The notes beneath the pieces were generated by a model that worked only from the letters and a program-made list of their open reading frames with translations, ran no database searches and was not told where the DNA came from. This document shows, piece after piece, positions 25,646 to 35,200 of a stretch of DNA of 64,000 nt; position 1 is the first letter of the stretch; each line of letters opens with the position of its first letter. A program made the position numbers and the translations under genes. Origin of the DNA: Pseudomonadota bacterium (GTDB lineage Bacteria; Pseudomonadota; Gammaproteobacteria; Steroidobacterales; Steroidobacteraceae); contig JADJBE010000002.1 in NCBI GenBank assembly GCA_016703895.1, positions 297,067 through 361,066 of the forward strand, read 5' to 3'.

Positions 25646-26416
25646 CTAAACAACATCGCGCCAAAATCGCAAGAGACTGATTGCAACCACAAGCGCGCCG
25701 ACCCCAAGCATCAGCCGTCGCTTGGGTAGACGCGCCGTCAGTAGCGCAGCCATAGGCGCTGCAAGCAAAGCGCCCGCTAACAAGCCAAACACGGCCACGC
25801 CGAACTGTTCGAAGCCGAGATGTCGCACGAGTATCGTGAAGACCACAACTGCGATGATGGCTTCGGCCAAGTTGCCGGTGCCGACCGCGTGTCGCGGCTC
25901 CGTGCCGAGTGCCACGAGATTGCCCGTGGCGAGCGGTCCCCACACACCGATCATGGCTTCCAAAAAACCGGCGGCGGTGCCGACGCCGGCAACGCGCGGC
26001 GCACTCACGCGCGTGCTGTCAGGGCGATGGCGTGCGCGATACAAGATATATAGCCCCACTGCTAACAAATATGCATCAACTGCCAGGCCGACCCATTCGG
26101 CGGTCATGCGGGTCAACACGGTGGCACCGGCAAGCGCGCCGACTAGACCGCCGCTAAGCAGCCAGCCGAACAGGCGCCAGTCGACGTTGCCGGCGATAAT
26201 GTGCGAAATCCCAGAGATGGCTCCGGTGAACATTTTCGCGCCGTTGATTGAAGCGCTGACGTTGACACGTGGATAACCGACCAGGGTCATGGCGAGTGCT
26301 GAGAGCGCTCCGAACCCCATACCCAGCACGCCATCGAGTAACTGCGCAGCAAAGCCAATGGCGGCGAAAGTCCAGAAAGCTGGCTCACTCAACTGAGTTA
26401 CCAGCAAGTCGATCAC
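25646..26416 (-). CDS. TauE/SafE-family membrane protein
   Basis: 256 residues with about eight hydrophobic segments (for example FWTFAAIGFAAQLLDGVLG and LAEAIIAVVVFTILV). The motif DGVLGMGFGALSALAMTLVG and the second-half IGVWGPLATGNLVALG are the inverted repeats of the sulfite/organosulfonate exporter family (COG0730). Inner membrane anion transporter; substrate unknown. The gene starts inside the end of the YciI-like gene (4-bp ATGA overlap), so they are translationally coupled. Confidence 0.85.
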   Translation of the reverse strand: MIDLLVTQLSEPAFWTFAAIGFAAQLLDGVLGMGFGALSALAMTLVGYPRVNVSASINGAKMFTGAISGISHIIAGNVDWRLFGWLLSGGLVGALAGATVLTRMTAEWVGLAVDAYLLAVGLYILYRARHRPDSTRVSAPRVAGVGTAAGFLEAMIGVWGPLATGNLVALGTEPRHAVGTGNLAEAIIAVVVFTILVRHLGFEQFGVAVFGLLAGALLAAPMAALLTARLPKRRLMLGVGALVVAISLLRFWRDVV

Positions 26417-26697
26417 GGCGTCGCCGGCAAGGTCTTGCGAAACGGACTAACGCGTACGGTCGCAAACAGGCCGGCGAGGGCGTAGGGGTCGTTGTTGATG
26501 ATCGCATCGAGCGCGGCGCGGTTTGCTACGTCGAATACCGGCAAGAAGCCGTTCGGCTGTCCGGCGTCGTCAAGCAATGGCCCGGCAAGCAGGATGCTGG
26601 CGCTGTGACTCTGCAAGTATGCAAGGTGCGGTGGGCGGGTCGACAGGCGCAGCTGCAGTTGCCCGGGCTTGTCCTGGCATTCGACTACAAATTGCAT
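26413..26697 (-). CDS. YciI-like protein
   Basis: 94 residues: MQFVVECQDKPGQLQLRLST, HLAYLQSHSASILLAGPLLD and DPYALAGLFATVRVSPF match the YciI fold, a ferredoxin-like alpha+beta dimer with a conserved histidine-aspartate pair (here R-P-P-H and D-P-Y). Family members are linked to dehalogenation or hydroxymuconate chemistry but most have no known role. Upstream neighbour tdh ends 26 bp away, so kbl-tdh-yciI-tauE may be one transcript. Confidence 0.8.
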   Translation of the reverse strand: MQFVVECQDKPGQLQLRLSTRPPHLAYLQSHSASILLAGPLLDDAGQPNGFLPVFDVANRAALDAIINNDPYALAGLFATVRVSPFRKTLPATP

Positions 26698-26722
26698 TGC
26701 GTGAGTTCCTAAAGTTCTGTTT

Positions 26723-27757
26723 TTAGTGCAGCGTGGACCAGTCGAGGATCACCTTGCCGGACTGGCCGGATCCCATGGTCTCGAACCCGAGCTGGAAATC
26801 CTGGATAGGGAAGTGATGGGTGATGATCGGGGTGACATCAAGACCACTTTGCAGCATCGCTGCCATTTTGTACCAGGTCTCGAACATCTCGCGACCATAG
26901 ATGCCCTTCATCGCGAGACCTTTAAAGATCACGTGATTCCAGTCGATCGCGGTTTCCTCGGGTGGTATGCCGAGTAATGCAACGCTGCCACCGTGATGCA
27001 TGGTTCTGAGCAGATCGCGAAATGCCGTCGGGTTGCCGGACATCTCGAGGCCCACGTCAAAGCCCTCCTGCATACCTAGCTCACGCATCGTATCATCCAG
27101 CTTCGCGCGGCTGACATTGACGATGCGGGACGCGCCCATCTTGCGGGCCAGCTCGAGGCGGTAGTCGTTCACGTCGGTGATGACCACGTGGCGTGCGCCA
27201 ACAAAGCGCGCGATCGCCACCGCCATGATGCCGATAGGGCCTGCGCCGGTGATGAGCACGTCTTCGCCCACCAGGTTGAATGCCAGCGCGGTATGGGTGG
27301 CATTGCCGAGCGGATCGAGTATAGAGGCGATGTCATCGGTTACCGCATCGGGTAGCTTGAAGGCATTGAAAGCGGGAATGACAAGATACTCGGCAAAACT
27401 ACCTTGGCGATCAACGCCGACGCCCACGGTATTACGGCACAGATGACGCCGGCCGGCACGGCAGTTGCGGCAGTGTCCGCAAGTGATGTGGCCTTCGCCC
27501 GAGACGCGATCGCCAACCGCGAAGCCGCGAACCTCGCTGCCGAGTTCGACAATACGGCCGAAGTACTCATGGCCCACTGCCATCGGCACGGGCACGGTCT
27601 TTTGTGCCCAGGCGTCCCAGTTATAGATATGCATGTCGGTGCCGCAGATCGCAGTCTTTTCGATCTTGATCAGCACGTCGTTGGGTCCGGCGGTGGGCTC
27701 AGGGATGTCGGCCAACCAGATGCCGCGGGTTGCTTCTTTCTTCACCAGTGCTTTCAT
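26723..27757 (-). CDS. tdh: L-threonine 3-dehydrogenase
   Basis: 344 residues. Catalytic zinc motif ICGTDMHIYNWDAWAQ and GHEYFGRIVELG; structural zinc cysteines CGHCRNCRAGRRHLC; Rossmann glycines GAGPIGIMAVAIARFVGARH for NAD. It oxidises threonine to 2-amino-3-ketobutyrate, handed to Kbl, whose gene is upstream and overlaps by 4 bp. Length equals the E. coli enzyme (341). Confidence 0.97.
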   Translation of the reverse strand: MKALVKKEATRGIWLADIPEPTAGPNDVLIKIEKTAICGTDMHIYNWDAWAQKTVPVPMAVGHEYFGRIVELGSEVRGFAVGDRVSGEGHITCGHCRNCRAGRRHLCRNTVGVGVDRQGSFAEYLVIPAFNAFKLPDAVTDDIASILDPLGNATHTALAFNLVGEDVLITGAGPIGIMAVAIARFVGARHVVITDVNDYRLELARKMGASRIVNVSRAKLDDTMRELGMQEGFDVGLEMSGNPTAFRDLLRTMHHGGSVALLGIPPEETAIDWNHVIFKGLAMKGIYGREMFETWYKMAAMLQSGLDVTPIITHHFPIQDFQLGFETMGSGQSGKVILDWSTLH

Positions 27758-28941
27758 GCGATCACTCCGAGTTCGCGACCAACTTTGCCAAACGCCGCGA
27801 GCGCGCGGTCGAGCTGCCCGCGTGTATGGGCTGCCGACATCTGGGTCCGAATCCGTGCCTGGCCCTTTGGTACGACCGGGAAGGAAAAGCTGATGACATA
27901 GATTGCTTGTTCGAGTAGCCGTTCGGCCATCCGTGCCGCCTGCGTGGCATCGCCGAGCATCACCGGAATTATCGGATGTTCACCAGCGGGCAGTGCAAAG
28001 CCGAGCTGCGTGAGCCCCTTGCGAAAGTAGTTAGCATTGAGCTGCAGTTGCTCGCGCAACTCATTCGAATCGCGGAGCAGCTCCAGTACCCGCAAGCTGA
28101 CGGCGGCAACGACGGGCGGGATACTGTTGGAAAAAAGATAGGGCCGCGAACGTTGGCGCAACCAGTCGATCGCCGCCCGCTTGCCGGAGGTATAACCACC
28201 ACTACCACCGCCTAACGCCTTGCCGAGCGTGCCGGTCAGAAAGTCGATCCGGTCTGCGACGCCACAATGCTCGGGCGTGCCGCGTCCCGCGGCTCCCATG
28301 AAGCCGACCGCATGCGAGTCGTCGACCATGACCAACGCGCCGTAGCGGTCGGCCAGAGCGCAGATTTCCTTGAGCGGCGCGACTGTGCCGTACATCGAGA
28401 ACACACCGTCCGTCGCGATAAGACGCGTGCGCGCCTGCTGGGTCTTTTGCAGACAGGCCTCGAGTTCGTTCAGGTCACGGCTCGCGTAGCGCAGGCGTTC
28501 GGCCTTGCACAGCCGTATGCCGTCGATGATGCTGGCGTGGTTGAGTGAGTCAGAGATGATCGCATCGCCCTCGCCAAACAGCGTCTCGAACAGGCCGCCG
28601 TTGGCGTCCCAGCAGGACGAGTACAGGATAGTGTCCTCGTAGCCCAGAAACTGACTCAGCGCCAGTTCGAGTTGTTTGTGTACGGTCTGCGTGCCACAAA
28701 TAAATCTTACCGACGCCATGCCATAGCCATAGCGGTCGATTGCTCGATGGGCGGCCTCGCGGATGGCGGGATGATTGGCAAGCCCGAGATAGTTGTTGGC
28801 GCAGAGGTTCAGCACCTCGCCCGCGGCGGTGCGGACCAGGGGCTGTTGTGGCCCGAGCAGCACGCGCTCGGTCTTGTACAAACCCTGCTCGCGCAGGTCC
28901 GCGAGATCAGTTTCTAGGCGAGAATAAAGGTCTGGTGGCAA
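27754..28941 (-). CDS. kbl: Glycine C-acetyltransferase (2-amino-3-ketobutyrate CoA ligase)
   Basis: 395 residues, PLP-dependent alpha-oxoamine synthase: LCANNYLGLANHPAIREAAH, SCWDANGGLFETLFGEGDAI, MVDDSHAVGFMGAAGRG and the PLP lysine in LTGTLGKALGGGSGG. Splits aminoketobutyrate with CoA to glycine and acetyl-CoA. First gene of the kbl-tdh operon. A long hairpin lies 26 bp upstream of its start (28967-29007). Confidence 0.97.
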   Translation of the reverse strand: MPPDLYSRLETDLADLREQGLYKTERVLLGPQQPLVRTAAGEVLNLCANNYLGLANHPAIREAAHRAIDRYGYGMASVRFICGTQTVHKQLELALSQFLGYEDTILYSSCWDANGGLFETLFGEGDAIISDSLNHASIIDGIRLCKAERLRYASRDLNELEACLQKTQQARTRLIATDGVFSMYGTVAPLKEICALADRYGALVMVDDSHAVGFMGAAGRGTPEHCGVADRIDFLTGTLGKALGGGSGGYTSGKRAAIDWLRQRSRPYLFSNSIPPVVAAVSLRVLELLRDSNELREQLQLNANYFRKGLTQLGFALPAGEHPIIPVMLGDATQAARMAERLLEQAIYVISFSFPVVPKGQARIRTQMSAAHTRGQLDRALAAFGKVGRELGVIA

Positions 28942-28966
28942 GGTAGGCTCTCAGCTGGTCAAACAA

Positions 28967-29007
28967 CCAATTAAGCCGACCCGCATCGCGGGTTCGGCTT
29001 CAATTGG
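28967..29007. promoter_or_regulatory. 18-bp hairpin between kbl and hslR
   Basis: CCAATT-AAGCCGA-CCCGC (28967-28984) pairs with GCGGG-TCGGCTT-AATTGG (28988-29007) around the loop ATC, with single unpaired bases at 28993 and 29001. It sits in the divergent promoter region, 26 bp from the kbl start. No T-run follows, so it is more likely an operator or 5'-UTR structure for kbl-tdh than a terminator. Function inferred only from position. Confidence 0.5.
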
Positions 29008-29061
29008 CAAAGTACTACACTCAATCAACTCCATCTTCCCCAGAATTATACGCAGCACCGG

Positions 29062-29472
29062 ATGACGTCTTCGCATTCTGATATTGACCCTGTGCCCACG
29101 GTGCGTCTCGACCTGTGGCTCTGGCATGTGCGCCTGTTCAAGACACGACGGCTGGCGGCAGACGCGGTTCAGGGCGGTAAAGTCCATCTGAACGCCAGCA
29201 GAGTGAAACCGGCGCACGTCCTGCGCGTAGCCGATCAGGTATCTGTCAGCCGGCCCGGCTACACTTTGCAGCTCATCGTTCGGGGACTGCCGTCGCGCCG
29301 CGGCTCTGCCGCTGAAGCGCAGCAGGCTTACGAAGAATCGGCGGCCAGTCGGGCGACTCGCGAGACCGTGGTCGAGCAGCAGAAGCTCGCCGCGGCCTTG
29401 ATGCCGCGATCGACGGTGCGTCCGACCAGGCAGGGCCGGCGGGAGTTGCGGCGGCTGCGCGGGCGGGAATGA
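29062..29472 (+). CDS. hslR: Heat-shock RNA-binding protein Hsp15 (S4 domain)
   Basis: 136 residues. S4 domain at the N-terminus: TVRLDLWLWHVRLFKTRRLA, GGKVHLNASRVKPAHVLRVA and DQVSVSRPGYTLQLIVRGLP. The C-terminus is a basic helix (TRQGRRELRRLRGRE). E. coli Hsp15 binds free 50S subunits carrying a nascent chain and recycles stalled ribosomes. Length and ending fit the family. A start at ATG 29062 is used. Confidence 0.93.
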   Translation: MTSSHSDIDPVPTVRLDLWLWHVRLFKTRRLAADAVQGGKVHLNASRVKPAHVLRVADQVSVSRPGYTLQLIVRGLPSRRGSAAEAQQAYEESAASRATRETVVEQQKLAAALMPRSTVRPTRQGRRELRRLRGRE

Positions 29473-29510
29473 TCGGCGCACCAGGCTTCTCGGGCGTATA
29501 GGGGGTAGAG

Positions 29511-30275
29511 TTGAGAACACTGGATCTCAAGGCCAATCGGCTGTTTATCGTGTTGGCCGGGTTTTTCCTGACCAACGCGCTGGTGGCCGAGTTCGTCGGC
29601 ACCAAGATCTTTGCGCTCGAGCCGACACTGGGTATGGACCCCTACGAGTGGCGTCTGTTAGGTGTGTCGGGCACGCTTAATTTCACTGCGGGCGTGTTGT
29701 TATGGCCGTTCGTGTTCATCCTCACTGATACGATCAACGAATATTTCGGTGTGCGCGGTGTGCGCTGGATTTCGTGGGTGGTCGTGGCGTTCATCTCATA
29801 CGCCTTTCTGGCGGCATACGTGACCATCGCGCTGGCGCCGGCAGGGTTCTGGATCGATGCGAATGCCAAGCTCGGCGTGCCAGATATCCAGAACGCGTTT
29901 GCGCAGATATTTGGTCAGGGCATGTGGACGATTGCCGGCTCGATCATCGCCTTCATGATTGGTCAGCTAATCGACGTGTCGGTATTTCACCGCATCCGGC
30001 GCATCACCGGCGAGCGGTTGGTGTGGATGCGCGCGACAGTTTCGACCGCCGTTTCGCAGCTCATAGACAGCTTCGTGGTGTTGTACATTGCGTTTGTACT
30101 TGGGCCGCAGAAATGGCCGATCGCACAGTTTCTGGCCGTCGGTACCGTCAACTACATCTACAAGCTGCTGTGCGCTATCGCGTTGATCCCGCTCTTGTAC
30201 TTGGGTCGCGCTTTGATCGAGCGCTATCTGGGCGCGCGCGAAGCGGAACGGTTGCGACACGAAGCCGCGTCTTGA
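29511..30275 (+). CDS. Queuosine precursor transporter (YhhQ/VUT family)
   Basis: 254 residues from TTG 29511. About six membrane segments (VLAGFFLTNALVAEFVGTKI, LWPFVFILTDTINEYFG, VVAFISYAFLAAYVTIALA, TIAGSIIAFMIGQLIDVSVF, IDSFVVLYIAFVLG, YKLLCAIALIPLLYLG). The motif FILTDTINEYFGVRGVRWI and IGQLIDVSVFHRIRRITG are characteristic of the ECF-like YhhQ proteins that import preQ0/preQ1. No queuosine synthesis gene is nearby. Confidence 0.88.
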   Translation: MRTLDLKANRLFIVLAGFFLTNALVAEFVGTKIFALEPTLGMDPYEWRLLGVSGTLNFTAGVLLWPFVFILTDTINEYFGVRGVRWISWVVVAFISYAFLAAYVTIALAPAGFWIDANAKLGVPDIQNAFAQIFGQGMWTIAGSIIAFMIGQLIDVSVFHRIRRITGERLVWMRATVSTAVSQLIDSFVVLYIAFVLGPQKWPIAQFLAVGTVNYIYKLLCAIALIPLLYLGRALIERYLGAREAERLRHEAAS

Positions 30276-30285
30276 CGGGTCGCGC

Positions 30286-30360
30286 GAGCATGGCCTAGTG
30301 GAACATGGCCTAGTGGAACATGGCTTAGTGGAACATGGCTTAGTGGAACATGGCTTAGTG
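30286..30360. repeat. Five tandem 15-bp repeats over the cnoX stop codon
   Basis: Unit GAACATGGCYTAGTG occurs five times end to end (30286-30300, 30301-30315, 30316-30330, 30331-30345, 30346-30360; first unit GAG..., third base changed). On the minus strand each unit reads ATG TTC CAC TAA GCC (or TAG), in the frame of the thioredoxin-like gene, so its terminal HisStop has been copied several times, giving a ladder of five stop codons. The unit length being exactly five codons keeps them all in one frame. Confidence 0.95.
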
Positions 30361-31176
30361 GAGCAGGGCGGCCAGGCGGCGGCGCCAATCGTGTAGGCGC
30401 TGGTCTTCTGTGCCTAACAAGGCGAATACTTGTCGCAGATCATCCTGGCCACCGTTGGTCACGAGCGGACGCGAACTGCGCATCTCCGCCAGCAACATTT
30501 CGACGCCGCTGTCGATGTCGCCCCCCAGAATGGCGCCCGCAACGCGCGCCCGCACCGAATCGACCTCTGACTTGGCAGGTTTGTTAGCCTGGGTTGCAAA
30601 ATGTGTCACGGCATAAGCTGCCAAGACCGCTGCGTCACTCTGCCGCACGGGCGGTAGCGCCTCGAGTGTTGCTCGCGCGCCGGTGGGATCGCCGGCCAGC
30701 GCCTGCAAGCGCGCCAGGTCGATCGCAGCGGCATGGTTATCAGGGTCGGTGGTCAGGACAGCCGCGAGCGCCGCGCGTGCGCCGGCAGCGTCGCCGTCTT
30801 TGAACAGCTTCAGGGCCGCCAGGCGCTGATCTTCCGACGGACGCGGCAGATGCGGTGCGAGAAACGCGCGAATCTGCCCTAGTGGTTGGGCGCCGACGAA
30901 CTCAGCCGCCACTTGGCCATTCTTGAACAGTTTGACCGCAGGGATACTGCGAATGGCGTATTGCGCGCCGAGCTCGGGGGCTTCGTCGGTATTGACCTTG
31001 ACCACCTTGAGCTTGCCTTCGAGCTCTACCGCCAGTTGTTCCAGCACAGGACCGAGGGTCCGGCAGGGCCCGCACCAAGGTGCCCAAAAATCCACCAGCA
31101 CCGGCACTTGGCGCGACGGTTTCAGGACCTCGATTTCAAAATTGGCGACTGTGGCGGCAACAATGGCTGCACTCAT
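30355..31176 (-). CDS. cnoX: Thioredoxin-TPR chaperone-like protein (CnoX/YbbN family)
   Basis: 273 residues from ATG 31174-31176 (an in-frame start 15 bp upstream is possible). Thioredoxin domain 1-115 with active site FWAPWCGPCRTLGPVLEQLA and cis-proline region RSIPAVKLFKNGQ; then TPR-like helices (AALKLFKDGDAAGARAALAA and onward). In E. coli CnoX (YbbN) the site is SQHC; here a full WCGPC is kept, so a redox role is plausible besides the holdase role. Its last codon and stop lie inside the 15-bp tandem repeat. Confidence 0.9.
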   Translation of the reverse strand: MSAAIVAATVANFEIEVLKPSRQVPVLVDFWAPWCGPCRTLGPVLEQLAVELEGKLKVVKVNTDEAPELGAQYAIRSIPAVKLFKNGQVAAEFVGAQPLGQIRAFLAPHLPRPSEDQRLAALKLFKDGDAAGARAALAAVLTTDPDNHAAAIDLARLQALAGDPTGARATLEALPPVRQSDAAVLAAYAVTHFATQANKPAKSEVDSVRARVAGAILGGDIDSGVEMLLAEMRSSRPLVTNGGQDDLRQVFALLGTEDQRLHDWRRRLAALLH

Positions 31177-31323
31177 GACGGATACCTGCAACGGACCTCG
31201 GGATAGCTCAGAAATGGGGGCGGGTAGGGCTCAAGTCAATATTGTTGCAAAATTAATACAGGTAGAGATTAGCAGGATGTCTCTCTATACTTCGGCCGCT
31301 GAAAATTACCTAAGGAGAGGGGC

Positions 31324-32052
31324 ATGCGCGCTCGTTTGAATGTAATAGGTTTGATTCTGGTGGGGGCAGCCGCTGTTGCGCCCGCACACGCCGAATGGAA
31401 GGGCCAGGGCCAGGCCGGTATTGTCTTTGCCCGCGGCAACACCGACACCGACACCGCCAACGTCAAAGTTGAGATGGCTAAAGAGATCAACAGCTGGACC
31501 CACAAGTTCGGCATCGCGGCGCTGCGCGCTGCCACCAGCGGCGACAAGACCGCTGAGCGCTATGAGGGCATGTGGCAGTCGGACTACAAGATCTCGGAGC
31601 GCAACTACTACTGGGGCGGCGTGCGTTACGAAGACGATCGCTTCAGCGGCTTCGATTACCAGGCCTCGGCGACCACCGGGTACGGTCGCAAGTTCATCAA
31701 TACAGATGACACCAAGTTCGTTGGTGAAATTGGTGTCGGTTATCGGCGCCTGAAGACGTTGGCGCAAATTGGACCGCCGATCCTTGCGTCGGAAACTTCA
31801 GGTAATGCGATCCTGCGTGGTTTCTTGGGCTACGAAACCAAGTTGACCGATACCACCAGTCTGATCGACAAATTCACCGTTGAAGCGGGTTCTGACAACA
31901 CCTTTATGTCCAATGTGTTTGCACTGCAAGTGAAGATGAACGATGCGTTCGCGCTGTCGTTAGGCTTCGACGTGCGCTACAACACTGATCCGCCAGCGGG
32001 GCTCAAGAAGAGCGATACGCTGACCACGGTCAATCTGGTGTACGCGTTCTGA
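31324..32052 (+). CDS. DUF481 outer-membrane-type protein (YdiY-like)
   Basis: 242 residues with a strong ribosome site (AAGGAGAGG) and a clear signal peptide (MRARLNVIGLILVGAAAVAP then AHA-EW). The mature part, WKGQGQAGIVFARGNTDTDT, NYYWGGVRYEDDRFSGFDYQ and the aromatic C-terminus TLTTVNLVYAF, shows alternating beta-strands ending in phenylalanine, as expected for an outer-membrane barrel of the DUF481 family. The role is unknown; relatives are salt- or acid-induced. Followed by an intrinsic terminator, so it is monocistronic. Confidence 0.85.
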   Translation: MRARLNVIGLILVGAAAVAPAHAEWKGQGQAGIVFARGNTDTDTANVKVEMAKEINSWTHKFGIAALRAATSGDKTAERYEGMWQSDYKISERNYYWGGVRYEDDRFSGFDYQASATTGYGRKFINTDDTKFVGEIGVGYRRLKTLAQIGPPILASETSGNAILRGFLGYETKLTDTTSLIDKFTVEAGSDNTFMSNVFALQVKMNDAFALSLGFDVRYNTDPPAGLKKSDTLTTVNLVYAF

Positions 32053-32106
32053 CCGTTGCTGGCGCGGCGCGGATGTACCTCCCGCGCACGGTAGCGCGAG
32101 TAGCAG

Positions 32107-32136
32107 AGGCCCGGCGTGCGAACGTCGGGCCTTTTT
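32107..32136 (+). terminator. Intrinsic terminator after the DUF481 gene
   Basis: AGGCCCG (32107-32113) pairs with CGGGCCT (32126-32132), with a short inner GCG/CG extension, and TTTTT follows (32132-32136). It is 55 bp past the stop codon. Confidence 0.9.
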
Positions 32137-32217
32137 GGTTATGGGTTGCGCGCCGCCGTCGGCGCTTTGCAAGAATGCCGAGCGCTACCGGCACGCCATT
32201 GGCCTAGAATCACCATT

Positions 32218-35200
32218 ATGTCCACCGCGGGCTTCAAACCGGCAACCTGGCAGACGCCAGTGGGTGCGGCGTTCAACTCCCAGTACTTGGCCGACGAGGA
32301 CCATGCGCTACGCGAGCTGGCCAGTCGCGCGCGGTTGGCGCTGCCAGATAGCCGCAAAATCACGCAACGCGCGGCCGCGTTGGTGCAATCGGTGCGTAGT
32401 GAGCAACGGAGTGGCGGACCGCTCGATGCTTTCTTGCGGGAATACAGCCTCGGCTCGCGCGAGGGCGTCATTCTCATGTGTCTCGCCGAGGCGCTGCTGC
32501 GTATTCCTGATGGTGAGACTGCCGATCGCTTGATCGCCGACAAGATTCCATCGGGCGCCTGGGACGAACATCTGGGTGATAGTGAGTCGTTATTTGTGAC
32601 GGCTTCGACCTGGGGCCTGATGCTCACCGGGCGCGTGGTGTCGCTCGACCGCACAGACGTCGGTGAGCCGCGTGCCTGGTACGCCAGACTGACGGCGCGA
32701 CTTGGAGAGCCAGTCGCGCGGGCAGCGCTCAAGCAGGCGATGCGCATTCTTGGCTCAACGTTTGTGATGGGGCGCGATATCGAGGCAGCGTTGCAGCGTG
32801 CCGACGGCAAGGACGAGCGCGCCTATCGTTATTCGTTCGATATGCTGGGTGAGGCGGCACTGACAGCCGCCGATGCCGAGCGGTATCTGCAGAAGTACGC
32901 TGACGCGATCGCCGCCGTCAGTCGGCGCGTCCGCACAGACCAGCCGATGACGCAGCGGCACAGTATTTCGGTCAAGCTGTCCGCTCTGCATCCGCGCTAC
33001 GAATACGCGCAGCGTGAGCGCGTACTGCGCGAGCTTGGTCCGCGACTCGAGCAACTCGTGCGGCTGGCACGGGAGGCGAATATCGCCATCACGATCGATG
33101 CCGAGGAAGCGGACCGTCTCGAGCTCTCGTTGCTGTTGATCGACCGCATTCTCGCCAGCGACGTGACGGTGGGCTACAGTGGATTCGGCCTCGCAGTACA
33201 GGCGTATCAGAAGCGCGCCTATGCCGTGCTCGAGTGGTTAGTTAAGCGGGTGCGCGAATTCGACCGGCGTATCACGCTGCGGCTCGTCAAAGGCGCCTAC
33301 TGGGATACTGAGATCAAACGTGCCCAGGAGCGGGGGCTGTCGGGCTACCCGGTGTTTACGCGCAAGTGCAATACCGACGTGTCCTATCTTGCGTGCGCGC
33401 GGCTGCTGGAGGCCAACAGCTAGCGGATCTATCCGCAGTTCGCCACCCACAACGCGCATACGATCGCCTACGTCGCACATCTATTTGATAACCAGGCAGA
33501 CCGGTTCGAATTCCAGCGCCTGCACGGCATGGGCGAGGAGCTGTATGAGCCGATCATCGGTGGCGACTGGGGTCGGCATGCCTGCCGCGTGTATGCACCG
33601 GTGGGTGCGCACGAGGATCTGCTGCCCTATCTGGTGCGCCGGCTGCTCGAGAATGGCGCTAACACCTCGTTCGTGAATCGGATCGTGGATGCGACGCTCC
33701 CGGCCGAAGAAGTGGTGGCCGACCCGGTGGCGGAAGTGGCTAGCCTCGAGCGAGCCTCGCATCCCCGAATTCCTGTGCCACTTAACTTGTTTGGTGCCGA
33801 GCGCCGCAATTCTGCTGGGTTCAATTTCGCCGATGGCAGTGCTATTGATGCACTGCTGGTGGCGTGTGCTCGCGAGAGTGCACAGCCCTGGACCGCCGCC
33901 CCGATCGTTGCGGGACTTGAGTTGCGCGGCCCATCTGCGACTATTCGCAATCCAGCGCAACGCGATGACGTGGTAGGCACGGTCGTCAACGCCGACACCG
34001 CCGCTGTCGATGCGGCGTTCGTCGCCGCAACGCGCGCTGCGCCCGCCTGGGACGGGCTCGGCGCAGAGAAGCGTGCGACGATTCTCGAGCGCGCCGCGGA
34101 TCTGTTTGAATCACGCACCGCAGCTCTGGTTGCTCGCTGTGTCTGCGAAGCTGGCAAGACGCTTGCCGATGCGATTGCCGAAGTGCGCGAGGCGGTCGAT
34201 TTTCTGCGCTACTACGCCGCCGCGGCGCGACGCGACTTTGCACACGAGCTCACGCTGCCGGGCCCGACGGGAGAACGCAACGTGTTGCGGCTCCGCGGCC
34301 GTGGTGTGTTCGGTTGCATCAGTCCTTGGAATTTTCCGCTCGCTATATTCACAGGGCAGGTCGCTGCGGCGCTTGCGGCCGGTAATGCCGTGCTGGCCAA
34401 ACCGGCGGAGCAAACGCCACTGACAGCAGCGTTCGCGGTGCAGCTGCTGTTGGAGGCCGGCGTACCGCCTGAGGTATTGAATTTCTTGCCAGGTGAAGGC
34501 TCGGTGGTGGGTGCGGCTTTGACGCGCGATGCGCGCATCGCGGGCGTTGCGTTTACCGGTTCGACCGACACCGCGCGACTGATCGAACGTTCCCTGGCGG
34601 CGCGAAACGGCGCGATTGCCACCTTGATTGCAGAAACCGGTGGTCTCAACGCAATGATCGTCGACAGTTCGGCGCTGGCCGAACAAGTGGTACTCGACGT
34701 CGTGTCGTCCGGTTTCAACAGTGCCGGACAACGCTGCTCAGCGCTACGATTATTAGTGGTGCAAGAAGAGATCATGGCGCGGGTGAAGACGCTGCTCGCC
34801 GGGTACATGAATGAACTGCGAATCGGTGATCCCGCGGAACTCGCTACCGACATCGGGCCCGTCATCGATGCGGAGGCGCTCGCCATGTTGGCGACGCATG
34901 CCACTCAGATCACCCATGGGTCACGTTGGCAGCACCGTGTTCCGGAGGCTAACGTACAAGCCAAAGGTTTGTTTTTCCGACCACTGGCCGTCGAAATCGA
35001 CCGCATCAGCGTGCTCGAGCGGGAGGTCTTCGGGCCCATTGTTCACTTGGTGAGCTATCGCGCCAAGGATCTCGACGCTGTCGTCGATTCGATCAATGCA
35101 CTCGGCTACGGACTGACGCTGGGCATACATACTCGCATCGACGGCCTGGCGCAGCGCGTCGCGCGGCGCGCGCGAGTGGGTAACGTCTATATCAACCGCA

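Noticed and set aside
33421..33423. UAG recoding (pyrrolysine-like) in putA
   Set aside because: Other genes in the window terminate at TAG and no recoding machinery is seen; error or nonsense mutation is simpler.
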